A stretch of 64,000 nt of DNA, taken from the NCBI GenBank assembly GCA_027475525.1, contig JAMWFC010000046.1:3100001-3164000 (forward strand), written 5' to 3'. This document shows positions 10,179 to 20,036 of the stretch, one piece after another (positions within the stretch are counted from its first letter, which is position 1; each line of letters opens with the position of its first letter). The position numbers and the translations under genes are program-made. The stretch comes from Macrolepiota albuminosa (lineage: Eukaryota; Basidiomycota; Agaricomycetes; Agaricales; Agaricaceae). The notes beneath the pieces are model-generated. The model made no database searches, was not told the origin of the DNA, and worked only from the letters and a program-made list of their open reading frames with translations.

Positions 10179-13100
10179 CCCAGCTACATTACGTAACGTA
10201 ATTCAGGTAAGAACCTCGCTGGGAAGCAATATAACAAAGGACTATAGACGGAAAAGATGTCGAACGACGGGAGGAATATCGTAATGCAGACTATGTAACC
10301 CCGATGAGTGTCTATCTTGGAAAGCCTTCTTCCTGACTGCCGCCCAAATACGTCCCGCAAGCTTTATAGACTCCGAATGCCACAGGTTGGACACAGTTTG
10401 ACGAGTATGCCGGGAGAGGTCCGGAAGTGGAGGAGTGAAGCCGACATAGTATTTAGATTGATAAGCCGGCCAAGTCACAGAGTCTCGAAAGAGGTCGCGA
10501 GCTATGGTTACAATCGCGTTCTTCTTATTGGGACTTGTTTCCGGAGAGAGGAGATTACGTGTGGCATCGATAACGGTGTTACAAGCAGAAAATCGGAAGG
10601 AGTCGAAATACGGGCAAGATACGAATAAGTGATGAGGTGTTTCGATTTTGTCGCATCCGAATCTGCACCATGGGGAGTGTCCATTATCAAGGCGATCGGA
10701 CAAAATGTCTCTTGAGTCTAACTGAGCGCTTCGGGCGTATAATTGGATGATGGCGGAGTAGGCATAGGGTGATCTCTCATAGGGGAATGAAGGTAGAGGG
10801 CAAGAATTATACAGGTCGGGAGCAATCAGAATTTTCGACCAGACGGGATAGGTGTGGATAAATCGTCTGGCACTGTTATCGATGATAGTTTGTTGTAAAC
10901 TCCCTTCTATAAATCCCTGAGAGGGGGAAAAAACACAGTATTTTTGAAGCGTAAAGGAGGGTGTTGGAAAAACAGGTGGGGGGTTAGAAGAGGAATGAGC
11001 GTGTGATGCAAGAAAATCGACTGTTCTATTGAGGCGTGCTGGTAATGAAGTGCTGTCTGTGTGTGCCTTGACGTGGGATAAGTGCATTTGGAATGGGTGG
11101 CGCGACATGACATCAAGGAGCCACCGATGGAAGGCCGTAGTGGGTCCGGCAGGAGCCTTTGACCAGTTAACAATAGGGAGGTAGTCGGACAATATGACGT
11201 GTGGTTGGTCTTCGCTCGCTAAAAGAGCAGCTGCGAGGCAGCCTGCAATTTCGGCATGGGATGTGGAGGCATGGTATTTTGTACGAGAGAGGGAAGCAAT
11301 GAGGGCGTGCTGATGGGCAATTACAGAACAAGTGAGGGAGGAATGGTCGAACACGTGTGAAAAAGGCGAAGGCTTGGATACGAATGAAGCGTCGGATGCA
11401 GAGATTTGAAGTGGGATGCGGGACAAGGGTGGAATGGTAGTTGAGCGGAATGTTGAATGGGAAGAAGCGATTGTTTTCAAATAGGTTTCTGCAATTCTTT
11501 GTCGGATGGACCTTGGTAAAAAGACGTCAGGCCCTGAAGGGGAATAATAGGGGAAAGTAGGCAGAACCCTGGCAAGCCAAGAAAGGAAGGTGTGCCAGTC
11601 GTTCAAAAGAGAAGGAGAGGGAGAGGGACGGGAAAAAGGTTTATAAGTAAAGGTGATAGAGTATGTATTCTGAAAGGAAAAAGTGCCGACATCAGCAAGA
11701 GTGCGAATGTGATGTCGGAACAGGCGTGAGATAGGAAACCGAGGAGATCTGGGGAGATTTGAAAAGACAGGGTATGTATCAATTATATTAGCAAGGTGTT
11801 CTATGGCAGTATTTGGGAAAAGGACCGGAGATAAATCAGACGGCGGCAAGAGGAGGTTGTTCGTAACCAATGCAGTTACTGCAAAACGCCAAGCGTGAGG
11901 AATTTTGAATGAGAGGTGCGCCATCGATAAGGGGGTAGGGGGAAGGATAGTGGGGTTTATACATGAGTTATACGAACAAGCCCAGTCATTGAGGGTGATT
12001 TCAGCCATTTTGTGAAACAAAGGAGAGGAGTGGTTGAGATCGCGGCGTAGTCCATGCAACGCTGATGTCTGGTTAAGTAATGAGATCGAGGGGAGACCGA
12101 GGCCGTATAGGGATGATGGAAGACAAAGAAGAGAGGAATTAAATTGAAAGGGAAATCCGAAATACGAATGAATCTTTTTTGCTATTAGGTGATCAAGTTT
12201 TTCTGCTTGAGACGGGGAAATAGGTTGCATGGCAAGGCAAGGTCGGATTTTCGAGAAAAGGCATTGGGATAATATTCGGACGAGGACTGTTATTGGGAAG
12301 GGTCGTCGTGAATAAGGGAAGGTAAAAGAAGAAATGATGTTTTTAATGTGTAAAAATTGAAGGTCGGGCTGGTTTATAGGAACCTTGAGGAATGTGAAGT
12401 AATCGCGTACAATTCGGACCGGATTCCAATTTGTGATATCACTAGAAGGTTTGTCTTTTGGTACGGAAGGGACCAGGGCTGAGGACTGATCTGCGGGGAA
12501 TATGTTAGTGTTAAAAACGTACAGAGTTGTTTTTTCCCAGGCAGTCTCCCAGCCATAGGTTGTTTGGAATGCATCAGCCAGTCTCGCATTATGAGAAAGG
12601 GTTGACCAAGTTGTTGCGAACAATAAGGAATCATCCATTGCCTCTATCATGGAAATGTTCAAGGAGATGCTATCGGCCAGAGTATGTGGTCGTTGAATGC
12701 GGTGCTGATGAGTAGTGATGGTGGGCACTTCGTTATGAAGAGATATGTCGGTTATCCAATGATTCAAGAGACTAGTGGTTAAGGTACATTTAAGAGGGGA
12801 AAGAGATCCCCCTTGTTTAGTAACGCCATCGACAATGAATTGGTCCGTAAAACCGTATGCTGTTTTGACCCTATAAGGGACGTTGCGCTGAGCAGAGCGA
12901 TCCAAGGCAATTATGGAGTGAGGGAGATGATAAGCCATAATTGCGTCATAAAAACCCTGCGGTTCGAGCATATCAAATCCCTTCTTCTGATCCCGTTGCA
13001 GGACGAAAAGAGGTTGTTGCTCTCTTGTTGCCCAGGTCTGAAGCTGTGAAATGAGGGAAATTAAGTCCCTCTGTTGCACTCCTGGCTGAGTGGCAACCTG

Positions 13101-13514
13101 GGACAATGGGATAATTCCCTTCTCGGTCAGGTATGGGAGTAAGGACCTGTTTAGCCAAGCGAAGGGGAGGTTAGCGAGAAGATTGCTACAAGAGATACCT
13201 CGGTAATTTGAAAGCAGTGTAGGGGGACCCTTCTTGTATATTGTTGTCATTGAAAGTGGTTTTACAGAGTCAGGGACACTGGCGGAGGAGATGATGTAAT
13301 TTAGTAGCGCTTTAACTCCCATTAGACCATAGTCAGATAAGTGGAGCAACCACCATTTCTCCCACCCATCCGGTCCAGGGGCAGGCCGTCTGTTACCCTT
13401 TTTTAAAAGAAGTCGTGTATCTTCAAGGGTGAGCAATTTTGGCCATTGAAAAGGATCATTATCAACTTTGGCTGCCAAGCTGGTAATGGTTTGGCTGGGG
13501 GCAAGGTGTAACAT
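10179..13514 (-). mobile_element. Non-LTR retroelement, 5'-truncated
   Basis: One open frame with RT and RNase H plus a 63-bp 3' UTR. The 3' terminus (minus strand ...GTAGCTGGG at 10179) is fixed by a second 80-bp copy at 61485-61564 sharing the same end. The tail contains TTACGTTACGTAATG and no poly(A). No endonuclease or ORF1 lies upstream of 13514, so the copy is probably 5'-truncated; the exact 5' junction and target-site duplication were not found. Confidence 0.75.
10242..13514 (-). CDS. Reverse transcriptase / RNase H polyprotein of the retroelement
   Basis: Single uninterrupted frame of 1090 codons. The RT begins with RRPAPGPDGWEKW, has motif A RDQKKGFDML, motif B TKQGGSLSPLKC and the catalytic motif EAMDDSLLFATTW. 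An RNase H domain follows near residues 690-860 with the four acidic residues in SASDASF, SHAEIAG, ILSDYLP and LNRTVDFLA. The C-terminus has a zinc-knuckle-like CRFGCDKIETPHHLFVSC. The order RT, RNase H, Cys/His box is that of LINE-type polyproteins lacking the N-terminal endonuclease. The intact frame suggests a young insertion. It lies between the thiolase and ceramide glucosyltransferase promoters, opposite to the latter. Confidence 0.85.
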   Translation of the reverse strand: MLHLAPSQTITSLAAKVDNDPFQWPKLLTLEDTRLLLKKGNRRPAPGPDGWEKWWLLHLSDYGLMGVKALLNYIISSASVPDSVKPLSMTTIYKKGPPTLLSNYRGISCSNLLANLPFAWLNRSLLPYLTEKGIIPLSQVATQPGVQQRDLISLISQLQTWATREQQPLFVLQRDQKKGFDMLEPQGFYDAIMAYHLPHSIIALDRSAQRNVPYRVKTAYGFTDQFIVDGVTKQGGSLSPLKCTLTTSLLNHWITDISLHNEVPTITTHQHRIQRPHTLADSISLNISMIEAMDDSLLFATTWSTLSHNARLADAFQTTYGWETAWEKTTLYVFNTNIFPADQSSALVPSVPKDKPSSDITNWNPVRIVRDYFTFLKVPINQPDLQFLHIKNIISSFTFPYSRRPFPITVLVRILSQCLFSKIRPCLAMQPISPSQAEKLDHLIAKKIHSYFGFPFQFNSSLLCLPSSLYGLGLPSISLLNQTSALHGLRRDLNHSSPLFHKMAEITLNDWACSYNSCINPTILPPTPLSMAHLSFKIPHAWRFAVTALVTNNLLLPPSDLSPVLFPNTAIEHLANIIDTYPVFSNLPRSPRFPISRLFRHHIRTLADVGTFSFQNTYSITFTYKPFSRPSPSPSLLNDWHTFLSWLARVLPTFPYYSPSGPDVFLPRSIRQRIAETYLKTIASSHSTFRSTTIPPLSRIPLQISASDASFVSKPSPFSHVFDHSSLTCSVIAHQHALIASLSRTKYHASTSHAEIAGCLAAALLASEDQPHVILSDYLPIVNWSKAPAGPTTAFHRWLLDVMSRHPFQMHLSHVKAHTDSTSLPARLNRTVDFLASHAHSSSNPPPVFPTPSFTLQKYCVFSPSQGFIEGSLQQTIIDNSARRFIHTYPVWSKILIAPDLYNSCPLPSFPYERSPYAYSAIIQLYARSAQLDSRDILSDRLDNGHSPWCRFGCDKIETPHHLFVSCPYFDSFRFSACNTVIDATRNLLSPETSPNKKNAIVTIARDLFRDSVTWPAYQSKYYVGFTPPLPDLSRHTRQTVSNLWHSESIKLAGRIWAAVRKKAFQDRHSSGLHSLHYDIPPVVRHLFRL

Positions 13515-13738
13515 TACATAAGCTGTCCGTGCATAGTGTAATTTCTCCTTTCAATGGCCTCGAAGGAGAACCAGGTTGTTCTTTGCAAAGAATGATACCG
13601 TCTTCTTATGGGAAACGACATGACTGCTACGATACTTGATATTTGTCAAATTTCTCAGTCTGAATTGAACTTAATTTCGGCCCGTCCACGTGACATCTAT
13701 GAGGTTCCATCTAGCCCCGTCTAACCAGTCCTTTGGTC

Positions 13739-15201
13739 ATGTCTCAGGGTACTCTTGACCTAGTGTTTCTTGGATTGTCTCTTGTCGGAATAATTTGGTA
13801 TCTGTGCTTATGGGCTCTTGGGCTCTTGGGTTGCTGGGCTGCGTACGTGTTACCCTCAAGCCTTCAGCATTCATTCAATCGACGCCTATTTCAGCCGACG
13901 TAGGTATCGAATACGTCCTAGATCTCCTCTTGCCAGCTCTGCCTCCGCATCAGGGGTTTCTATACTTCGGCCTTTAAAGGGGCTGGATACGAACCTCTAC
14001 GAAAATTTGGAATCCACATTCCAACAAGAATACCCGAATTTTGAAATCATCTTTTCCGTTGCAGAAATGAATGACCAAGCTCTTCCTATTGTCCGAGACT
14101 TGATATCAAAATACCCGCATACCAAGGCAAAAATTATCATAGGTGATAGTGTTTCTAATCAACGATGGGAAATGCTTCTGAGCACGTTGGCTAGGGGAGG
14201 AGGTTGTCGGCATAAACCCCAAAGTCAACAACCTGATTCGTTCCTATCGGCAAGCCTCCAATGACATCTTATGGGTTTTGGATTCAAATGTTATGGTTCA
14301 TCCGGGTACCCTTGCACGTTCCGTCGATGCTCTTGAAGGTCCACCTCCGCCCGGATTCCCTGTCCCTCGTCGTAGAATTGGGGTTGTCCATCATGTGCCA
14401 TTCGCTTTTGCCAACGAGTCCAAAGTAGGCTCAAAATTGGAAGAGGCCTTTCTCAATACGAATCACGCCAAGATGTACATTGCAATCAATACTATTGCCT
14501 TAGAATCGTGCGTTGTTGGTAAATCTAACATGTATCGTCGCTCGGACATCGAACGCCTCAGTGGAACTCTTAAGCCTCTCGCTGTGGAGGGTTCCCAACT
14601 GCCACGTGGCCTTCCCGCCTTCGGCCGATTTCTTGCCGAGGACAACATGATCGCGAGCGCTCTTTGGCATGAGCTCGGGCTACGTCATAATTTGTCTTGT
14701 GATGTTGCGCGCAACGTCGTGGGAAACATGACTCTTGCTGATTATATTCGGCGCCGGGCGCGCTGGATTCGCGTACGGAAGCACATGGTACCCATTGCGA
14801 CACTCCTTGAACCATTCACAGAGGCCGTTGTACTTTCTATCATTGCAAGTTTGTCATTTAGTTATCTCCTTGCTATTCCGTCATGGATCATCATCGTGCT
14901 CCATTATCCCGTCTGGCTATTGATTGATCTGGATGTTTACATGTCTCTTGCTGGGCACCCTTTACCAGCTGCCATTCGTTGGGAATTCCTAGCCGCATGG
15001 ACCGTTCGTGAGCTGCTCGCATTACCAATATTTCTATTTGCAATTTTTGGAAGTGAAGTTGAATGGAGGGGCAATCGTTACCAAGTACGAAGGAATGGGG
15101 AGGTTGAGCGGGCTACATCAAGCCAATTCATTCGGCTTCGGCGGTTCATTGAACAGAACTTTGTAGACTACTATGAACCTGTCATGCAGTCTTCTGGTTA
15201 G
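13739..15201 (+). CDS. GCS1: Ceramide glucosyltransferase
   Basis: Transfers glucose from UDP-glucose to ceramide, making glucosylceramide at the Golgi/ER membrane. Three exons. Start ATG at 13739 opens an N-terminal membrane anchor (LVFLGLSLVGIIWYL); splicing then gives VSILRPLKGLD, IIFSVAEMND (first Asp region), GEEVVGINPKVNNL, LWVLDSNVMV (second Asp), LAEDNMIAS (third Asp) and RRRARWIRVRKH, the (R/Q)xxRW motif of GT21 enzymes. Hydrophobic segments near the C-terminus (ILLSLL-like region at 14830-14950) anchor it. Length about 445 residues. A CACGTG lies 50 bp upstream of the start. Both introns are GT-AG. Confidence 0.92.
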
Positions 15202-15600
15202 TTCTTTGGAGGGCATTATTGGACTTAGGTCGTGAAAATTCCGTTTGATTGTAAGCCCCTGATTTCCCACCGCACTGGCCGGAAAAAACAAGTATCTGTT
15301 CATTATCTTTTGGCTGAACGACTTGGGCATGCTTGGTTTATACTTTCATTGATTAAAACTAACACGTTCAATGCGTCACGGAGAGTCATCTTTATGTATG
15401 ATAATCCAGACCGACTACTGCCGTCCCTTGTGGCACATTCGTAAATAAGGCCCAAAGTCTAGATGAAACAATGAAGTGGTCAACTATTTAAAACCTGACA
15501 TCGGTGCTCAAGAACTTTGTACATGATATAGAAATAATAACCTCATGTAATGCCCCTTTCTTAAACATGATCTGAATATTGGGGAATGAAGGTCATATAC
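15202..15600. other. Intergenic, 3' flank of ceramide glucosyltransferase
   Basis: No gene seen. Probably 3' UTR and spacer before the duplicated 77-bp block and the Helitron pair. Confidence 0.4.
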
Positions 15601-15754
15601 TATCTTATACCTGTTCTGAACAAGACTTTGGTATGTTGTCATTCTGAGTGTCCTCCAAGGCAGATTGCAAGGACCCGTATCTTATACCTGTTCTGAACAA
15701 GACTTTGGTATGTTGTCATTCTGAGTGTCCTCCAAGGCAGATTGCAAGGACCCG
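15601..15754. repeat. Perfect 77-bp tandem duplication 1
   Basis: 15601-15677 and 15678-15754 are identical, beginning TATCTTATACCTG and ending AAGGACCCG. Likely an unmerged assembly overlap (see findings). Confidence 0.95.
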
Positions 15755-15805
15755 AATTCGATTGATACCGGGTCACATGATCTTCTTATCACCCATACCT
15801 TTATA

Positions 15806-15846
15806 CGAGCTACGATTCGTGCCTTCGGCACGAATTTCGTAGCTCG
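15806..15846 (-). repeat. Helitron 3' terminal hairpin (small copy)
   Basis: GAGCTACGA...AATTCGTGCC, loop GAA, then the complementary arm ending CGTAGCTC, with one bulged A. An adjacent GGGGGCGAAGCCCCC palindrome precedes it. Such hairpins act as rolling-circle termination signals in Helitrons. Confidence 0.75.
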
Positions 15847-15932
15847 TTGGGGGCTTCGCCCCCAAACCCCCCCCAACTAAGCCTCCACCCTAACCTCACT
15901 TCGTTCGGTTAGGGCTCCAAGTATGTATAGAG

Positions 15933-17130
15933 AACTCAGTGCTTAATCCCAGCCTCAACCTCACTTCGTTCGGTTAAGGCCTCGGTTTTCACAACTCAAT
16001 GCTTAATCCCAGCCTCAACCTCACTTCGTTCGGTTAAGGCCTCGGTTTTCACAACTCAATGCTTAATCCCAGCCTCAACCTCACTTCGTTCGGTTAAGGC
16101 CTCGGTTTTCACAACTCAATGCTTAATCCCAGCCTCAACCTCACTTCGTTCGGTTAAGGCCTCGGTTTTCACAACTCAATGCTTAATCCCAGCCTCAACC
16201 TCACTTCGTTCGGTTAAGGCCTCGGTTTTCACAACTCAATGCTTAATCCCAGCCTCAACCTCACTTCGTTCGGTTAAGGCCTCGGTTTTCACAACTCAAT
16301 GCTTAATCCCAGCCTCAACCTCACTTCGTTCGGTTAAGGCCTCGGTTTTCACAACTCAATGCTTAATCCCAGCCTCAACCTCACTTCGTTCGGTTAAGGC
16401 CTCGGTTTTCACAACTCAATGCTTAATCCCAGCCTCAACCTCACTTCGTTCGGTTAAGGCCTCGGTTTTCACAACTCAATGCTTAATCCCAGCCTCAACC
16501 TCACTTCGTTCGGTTAAGGCCTCGGTTTTCACAACTCAATGCTTAATCCCAGCCTCAACCTCACTTCGTTCGGTTAAGGCCTCGGTTTTCACAACTCAAT
16601 GCTTAATCCCAGCCTCAACCTCACTTCGTTCGGTTAAGGCCTCGGTTTTCACAACTCAATGCTTAATCCCAGCCTCAACCTCACTTCGTTCGGTTAAGGC
16701 CTCGGTTTTCACAACTCAATGCTTAATCCCAGCCTCAACCTCACTTCGTTCGGTTAAGGCCTCGGTTTTCACAACTCAATGCTTAATCCCAGCCTCAACC
16801 TCACTTCGTTCGGTTAAGGCCTCGGTTTTCACAACTCAATGCTTAATCCCAGCCTCAACCTCACTTCGTTCGGTTAAGGCCTCGGTTTTCACAACTCAAT
16901 GCTTAATCCCAGCCTCAACCTCACTTCGTTCGGTTAAGGCCTCGGTTTTCACAACTCAATGCTTAATCCCAGCCTCAACCTCACTTCGTTCGGTTAAGGC
17001 CTCGGTTTTCACAACTCAATGCTTAATCCCAGCCTCAACCTCACTTCGTTCGGTTAAGGCCTCGGTTTTCACAACTCAATGCTTAATCCCAGCCTCAACC
17101 TCACTTCGTTCGGTTAAGGCCTCGGTTTTC
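15933..17130. repeat. 60-bp satellite, about 20 perfect units
   Basis: The unit contains CCTCACTTCGTTCGGTTAAG then CTCGGTTTTCACAACTCAA. From 15961 to 17100 nineteen consecutive units are identical; a degenerate half unit flanks each side. The core CCTCACTTCGTTCGGTTA is the same subterminal repeat found at 17850-18060 in the large Helitron and in degenerate form at 7520-7620. Confidence 0.97.
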
Positions 17131-17338
17131 CACCACTCAGTGCTCAATCCTAGTTTGCCTCAACTCTCAGAGCATTATTGTAAGCTAAATTGAATTTTTC
17201 TTGAATATTTCAAATTTTTAAGCATTTATAAATCTCAAAACAAAACTGAAAAGTAGTGTATCAGTAGCCTCTGAATTTTCTCTGATTTTTGAGTTATTTT
17301 CCTGGAATCTTTGAGCATTTTCTACTAACATCTTCTGA

Positions 17339-17492
17339 AAAACAGACCAATTGAGATTTTCTGGAATTCTTCACATTTCCTGAGCATTTATAAAATCTCA
17401 AAAAACCTTAAATCTAAAACAGACCAATTGAGATTTTCTGGAATTCTTCACATTTCCTGAGCATTTATAAAATCTCAAAAAACCTTAAATCT
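17339..17492. repeat. Perfect 77-bp tandem duplication 2
   Basis: 17339-17415 equals 17416-17492 (AAAACAGACC...TTAAATCT), inside the small Helitron. Confidence 0.95.
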
Positions 17493-17609
17493 GATGTATC
17501 ATTGTTCCCTGATTTTTCCCTGATTTTTCAGTGATTTTATCTCAATTTTCTAAGCATTTCTAATGCTGAAATGAGCCAACTCTTATGTTATTACCCTAAA
17601 AGGAAGGTT

Positions 17610-17763
17610 CTTGGTCAGCCTTGGTCAGCCTTACTAATCAGATAGTTCCCACGAAACGGTTGTCCCATATATTATAGACGAGCTACCTTGGTCAGCCTTG
17701 GTCAGCCTTACTAATCAGATAGTTCCCACGAAACGGTTGTCCCATATATTATAGACGAGCTAC
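17610..17763. repeat. Perfect 77-bp tandem duplication 3, across the Helitron junction
   Basis: 17610-17686 equals 17687-17763. The unit spans the junction of the two Helitrons (end hairpin start plus TCTATAATATATGGG on the minus strand). Confidence 0.95.
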
Positions 17764-17796
17764 GATTCGTGCCTTCGGCACGAATTTCGTAGCTCG
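17756..17796 (-). repeat. Helitron 3' terminal hairpin (large copy)
   Basis: Identical 41-bp hairpin to the one at 15806-15846, followed inward by the GGGGGCGAAGCCCCC palindrome at 17797-17815. Confidence 0.75.
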
Positions 17797-17839
17797 TTGG
17801 GGGCTTCGCCCCCAAACCCCCCCCAACTAAGCCTCCACC

Positions 17840-18065
17840 CTAACCTCACTTCGTTCGGTTAGGGCTCCAAGTATGTATAAGTAACTTAGCCTCCACCCCA
17901 ACCTCACTTCGTTCGGTTAGGGCTCCAAGTATGTATAAGTAACTTAGCCTCCACCCCAACCTCACTTCGTTCGGTTAGGGCTCCAAGTATGTATATAAGT
18001 AACTCAGCCTTCACCCCAACCTCACTTCGTTCGGTTAGGGGTTCCAAATATGTATATTCATAACT
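17840..18065. repeat. Helitron subterminal repeats
   Basis: Four imperfect direct copies of a roughly 57-bp unit with the core CCTCACTTCGTTCGGTTAGG followed by GCTCCAAGTATGTATA. Same family as the 60-bp satellite. Confidence 0.85.
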
Positions 18066-18139
18066 CAACTTCTATCATGACTTACTTTCATTATGTCTTA
18101 CTGGTTCAAGCATATGTTGTTAAAGAATAGAAAGTTCAC

Positions 18140-18395
18140 ATTTATCAAGAAATGATGTTACAATTCCAAGTTATATATATTCTATTAGTACAGTATCAAC
18201 AAATATCAAGTTAGATGCTAAAATATAAAAGTTAGTAATAAGTAGGTAATTAACAATCATACTCACATTTGTAAACCCAAAAAATAATGCTACAATTCCA
18301 AGTTATATGTACAGTATCAAGTTAGATGCTAAAATATAAAGTTAGTAATAAGTATATAATTAACAATCACACTTACATTTGTAAACCATTAAGAA
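18140..18395. repeat. Imperfect ~100-bp direct duplication at the 3' end of the helicase frame
   Basis: Two diverged copies of an AT-rich block running from ACAATTCCAAGTTATAT to ACATTTGTAAACC (about 18152-18281 and 18292-18387). The second includes the helicase stop codon. Divergence shows it is an old, real duplication, unlike the perfect 77-bp ones. Confidence 0.6.
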
Positions 18396-20036
18396 CTTCT
18401 TGATACACAATATTTGCAGTCGCTCTTGATGTATTTTCTTCTGACAAAATCACCTTGATACGATCTCCTGATGTGCATCGAGAAAGTGCAACATAGAGTT
18501 GGCCATGTGTAAAAACCGGTGATCGAAGGTCCAATCCAACATGCTTGACTGATTGCCCTTGAGACTTGTTGATAGTCATAGCAAAGGCCAATCGAATTGG
18601 AAACTGTCTCCTGCGTAATGGTATGGGCAAATCCTCTTCAGAGGCATCTAGATTGATCCTTGGAATCAAAACAGTTGAACCTGCAAACTTGGCATCTCCA
18701 CTGATAATACGACATCTGAGGACTCTAGTGCTGATGTGAGTGACAATCATTCTTGTTCCATTGCAAAGTCCTTTGGTTGTGTCCAGATTCCTGAGAAGCA
18801 TGACAGGAACTCCAATCTTCAAAGCCAGTTTAGCCAAAGGCAAACTACTGGCTTTCAAAGAGTTGAGATATTCCACAGGACAGGAACTCCAATCTTCAAA
18901 GCCAGTTTAGCCAAAGGCAAACTACTGGCTTTCAAAGAGTTGAGATATTCCACAGGATTCCTGAGAAGCATGACAGGAACTCCAATCTTCAAAGCCAGTT
19001 TAGCCAAAGGCAAACTACTGGCTTTCAAAGAGTTGAGATATTCCACAGGATATAATGCAAGGCCATCAGGATTCCTGTTATCAGAAAGAACAGAATCTGC
19101 ACTCTGTAAGATCCTTTCTTCCCCTGGATACCTCTCTAGAACTTCTGCATTGATCTCCTCTATATCCGAGTTCTTGCCAGAGAGAATAGTCCGGTCCAGG
19201 TAATACTGATCATTTTGAGGATGACCAATATCAGGATATGTGGAAGAAATCAATCCAGTGATAGAATTGTCATCACAGATCATCCTTTCAGGCAGTTTGA
19301 CTGTTTCTCCAGGTCCTAGATTTTTCCCTGCACCAACATCCAACAACCAAGCTGCATGAGCAATATTGTCTACAGTCTGCTCCAACCGCATATTTTGGAC
19401 CAAGTAATGGACTTGAATATTATCCCAAAGTCGGCCCCTTTTGAGTGAAGCAGCAATCATCTGCTGTCTGAGTCCATGTGGAACCACTGGAAGAGTTTGC
19501 CTAAAGTCCCCTCCAAAAACCACAGTGACTCCACCAAAGGAAATGTCATTATCGAAGATGTCTCTGAAGCTACGATCGACAGAGTCAATGGCATTTTTGT
19601 GTTGCATTGGAACTTCATCCCAAATAACAACTTTGGTGCGAAGTATGAGCTGTGATAACTGGGTTCCTCTCTTGATATTGGCAATGGATGTGTCAAGAGC
19701 AGGAATGGGAATTTTGAATCTTGAATGAGCTGTCCTACCCCCTTCCAACAATAAGGCAGCAATGCCAGATGATGCTACACATAATGCCACATCTCCATGA
19801 GAACGAACTGCAGCAGCCAGAGTATTGCAGACAAAGGTTTTGCCACATCCTCCAGCACTGTGAATGAATAGCATCCTGCCCAAATTGTTGTTCACAGAAT
19901 CCATGACAGCATTGAAAGTTTCCAGTTGTTCCACATTGAACTTGGCTTTGTTTCCCTCCACTCTTTGCTTGAGGTCCTCAACATCATAATTAGTTTCATC
20001 TTCCAAAAGTCTATTGCCTAGAAGATTGATCAGTAT
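18373..20036 (-). pseudogene. Helitron PIF1-like helicase region
   Basis: Superfamily 1 helicase: Walker A in SAGGCGKTFVCNT, Walker B area VVIWDEVPMQHK, then VFGGDFRQTLPVVPHG, and the C-terminal PIF1 signature RLAFAMTINKSQGQSVKHVG and LYVALSRC, ending VLNGLQM at 18373-18375. The frame is shared with the upstream Rep segment but a TGA near 20034-20036 separates them. Within LKASSLPLAKLALKIGVPVM the sequence is repeated three times (77 bp plus 93 bp extra, 170 bp total), which shifts the frame. The helicase would unwind the displaced strand during rolling-circle transposition. Without the duplication the frame would be continuous. Confidence 0.88.
18787..19049. repeat. 77-bp tandem duplication 4 plus a 93-bp copy, inside the helicase
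   Basis: 18803-18879 equals 18880-18956. The following 18957-19049 repeats 18787-18879. Total surplus is 170 bp, which breaks the helicase frame. Confidence 0.92.

Larger units (their letters stand above)
15806..17755 (-). mobile_element. Non-autonomous Helitron with satellite interior
   Basis: On the minus strand the element begins TCTATAATATATGGGACAAC at 17755, immediately after the 3' end of the larger Helitron, and ends with an 18-bp-stem hairpin and CTCG at 15806, followed by T. It contains no transposase. The interior is AT-rich 5' sequence (17140-17600), about 20 copies of a 60-bp repeat, a GC-rich palindrome and the terminal hairpin. Termini match those of the 7.75-kb copy, so it would depend on Rep-Hel supplied in trans. 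Confidence 0.75.

Noticed and set aside
15933..17130. Regular 60-bp array as a CRISPR array
   Set aside because: No variable spacers; units are identical throughout and the genome is fungal.
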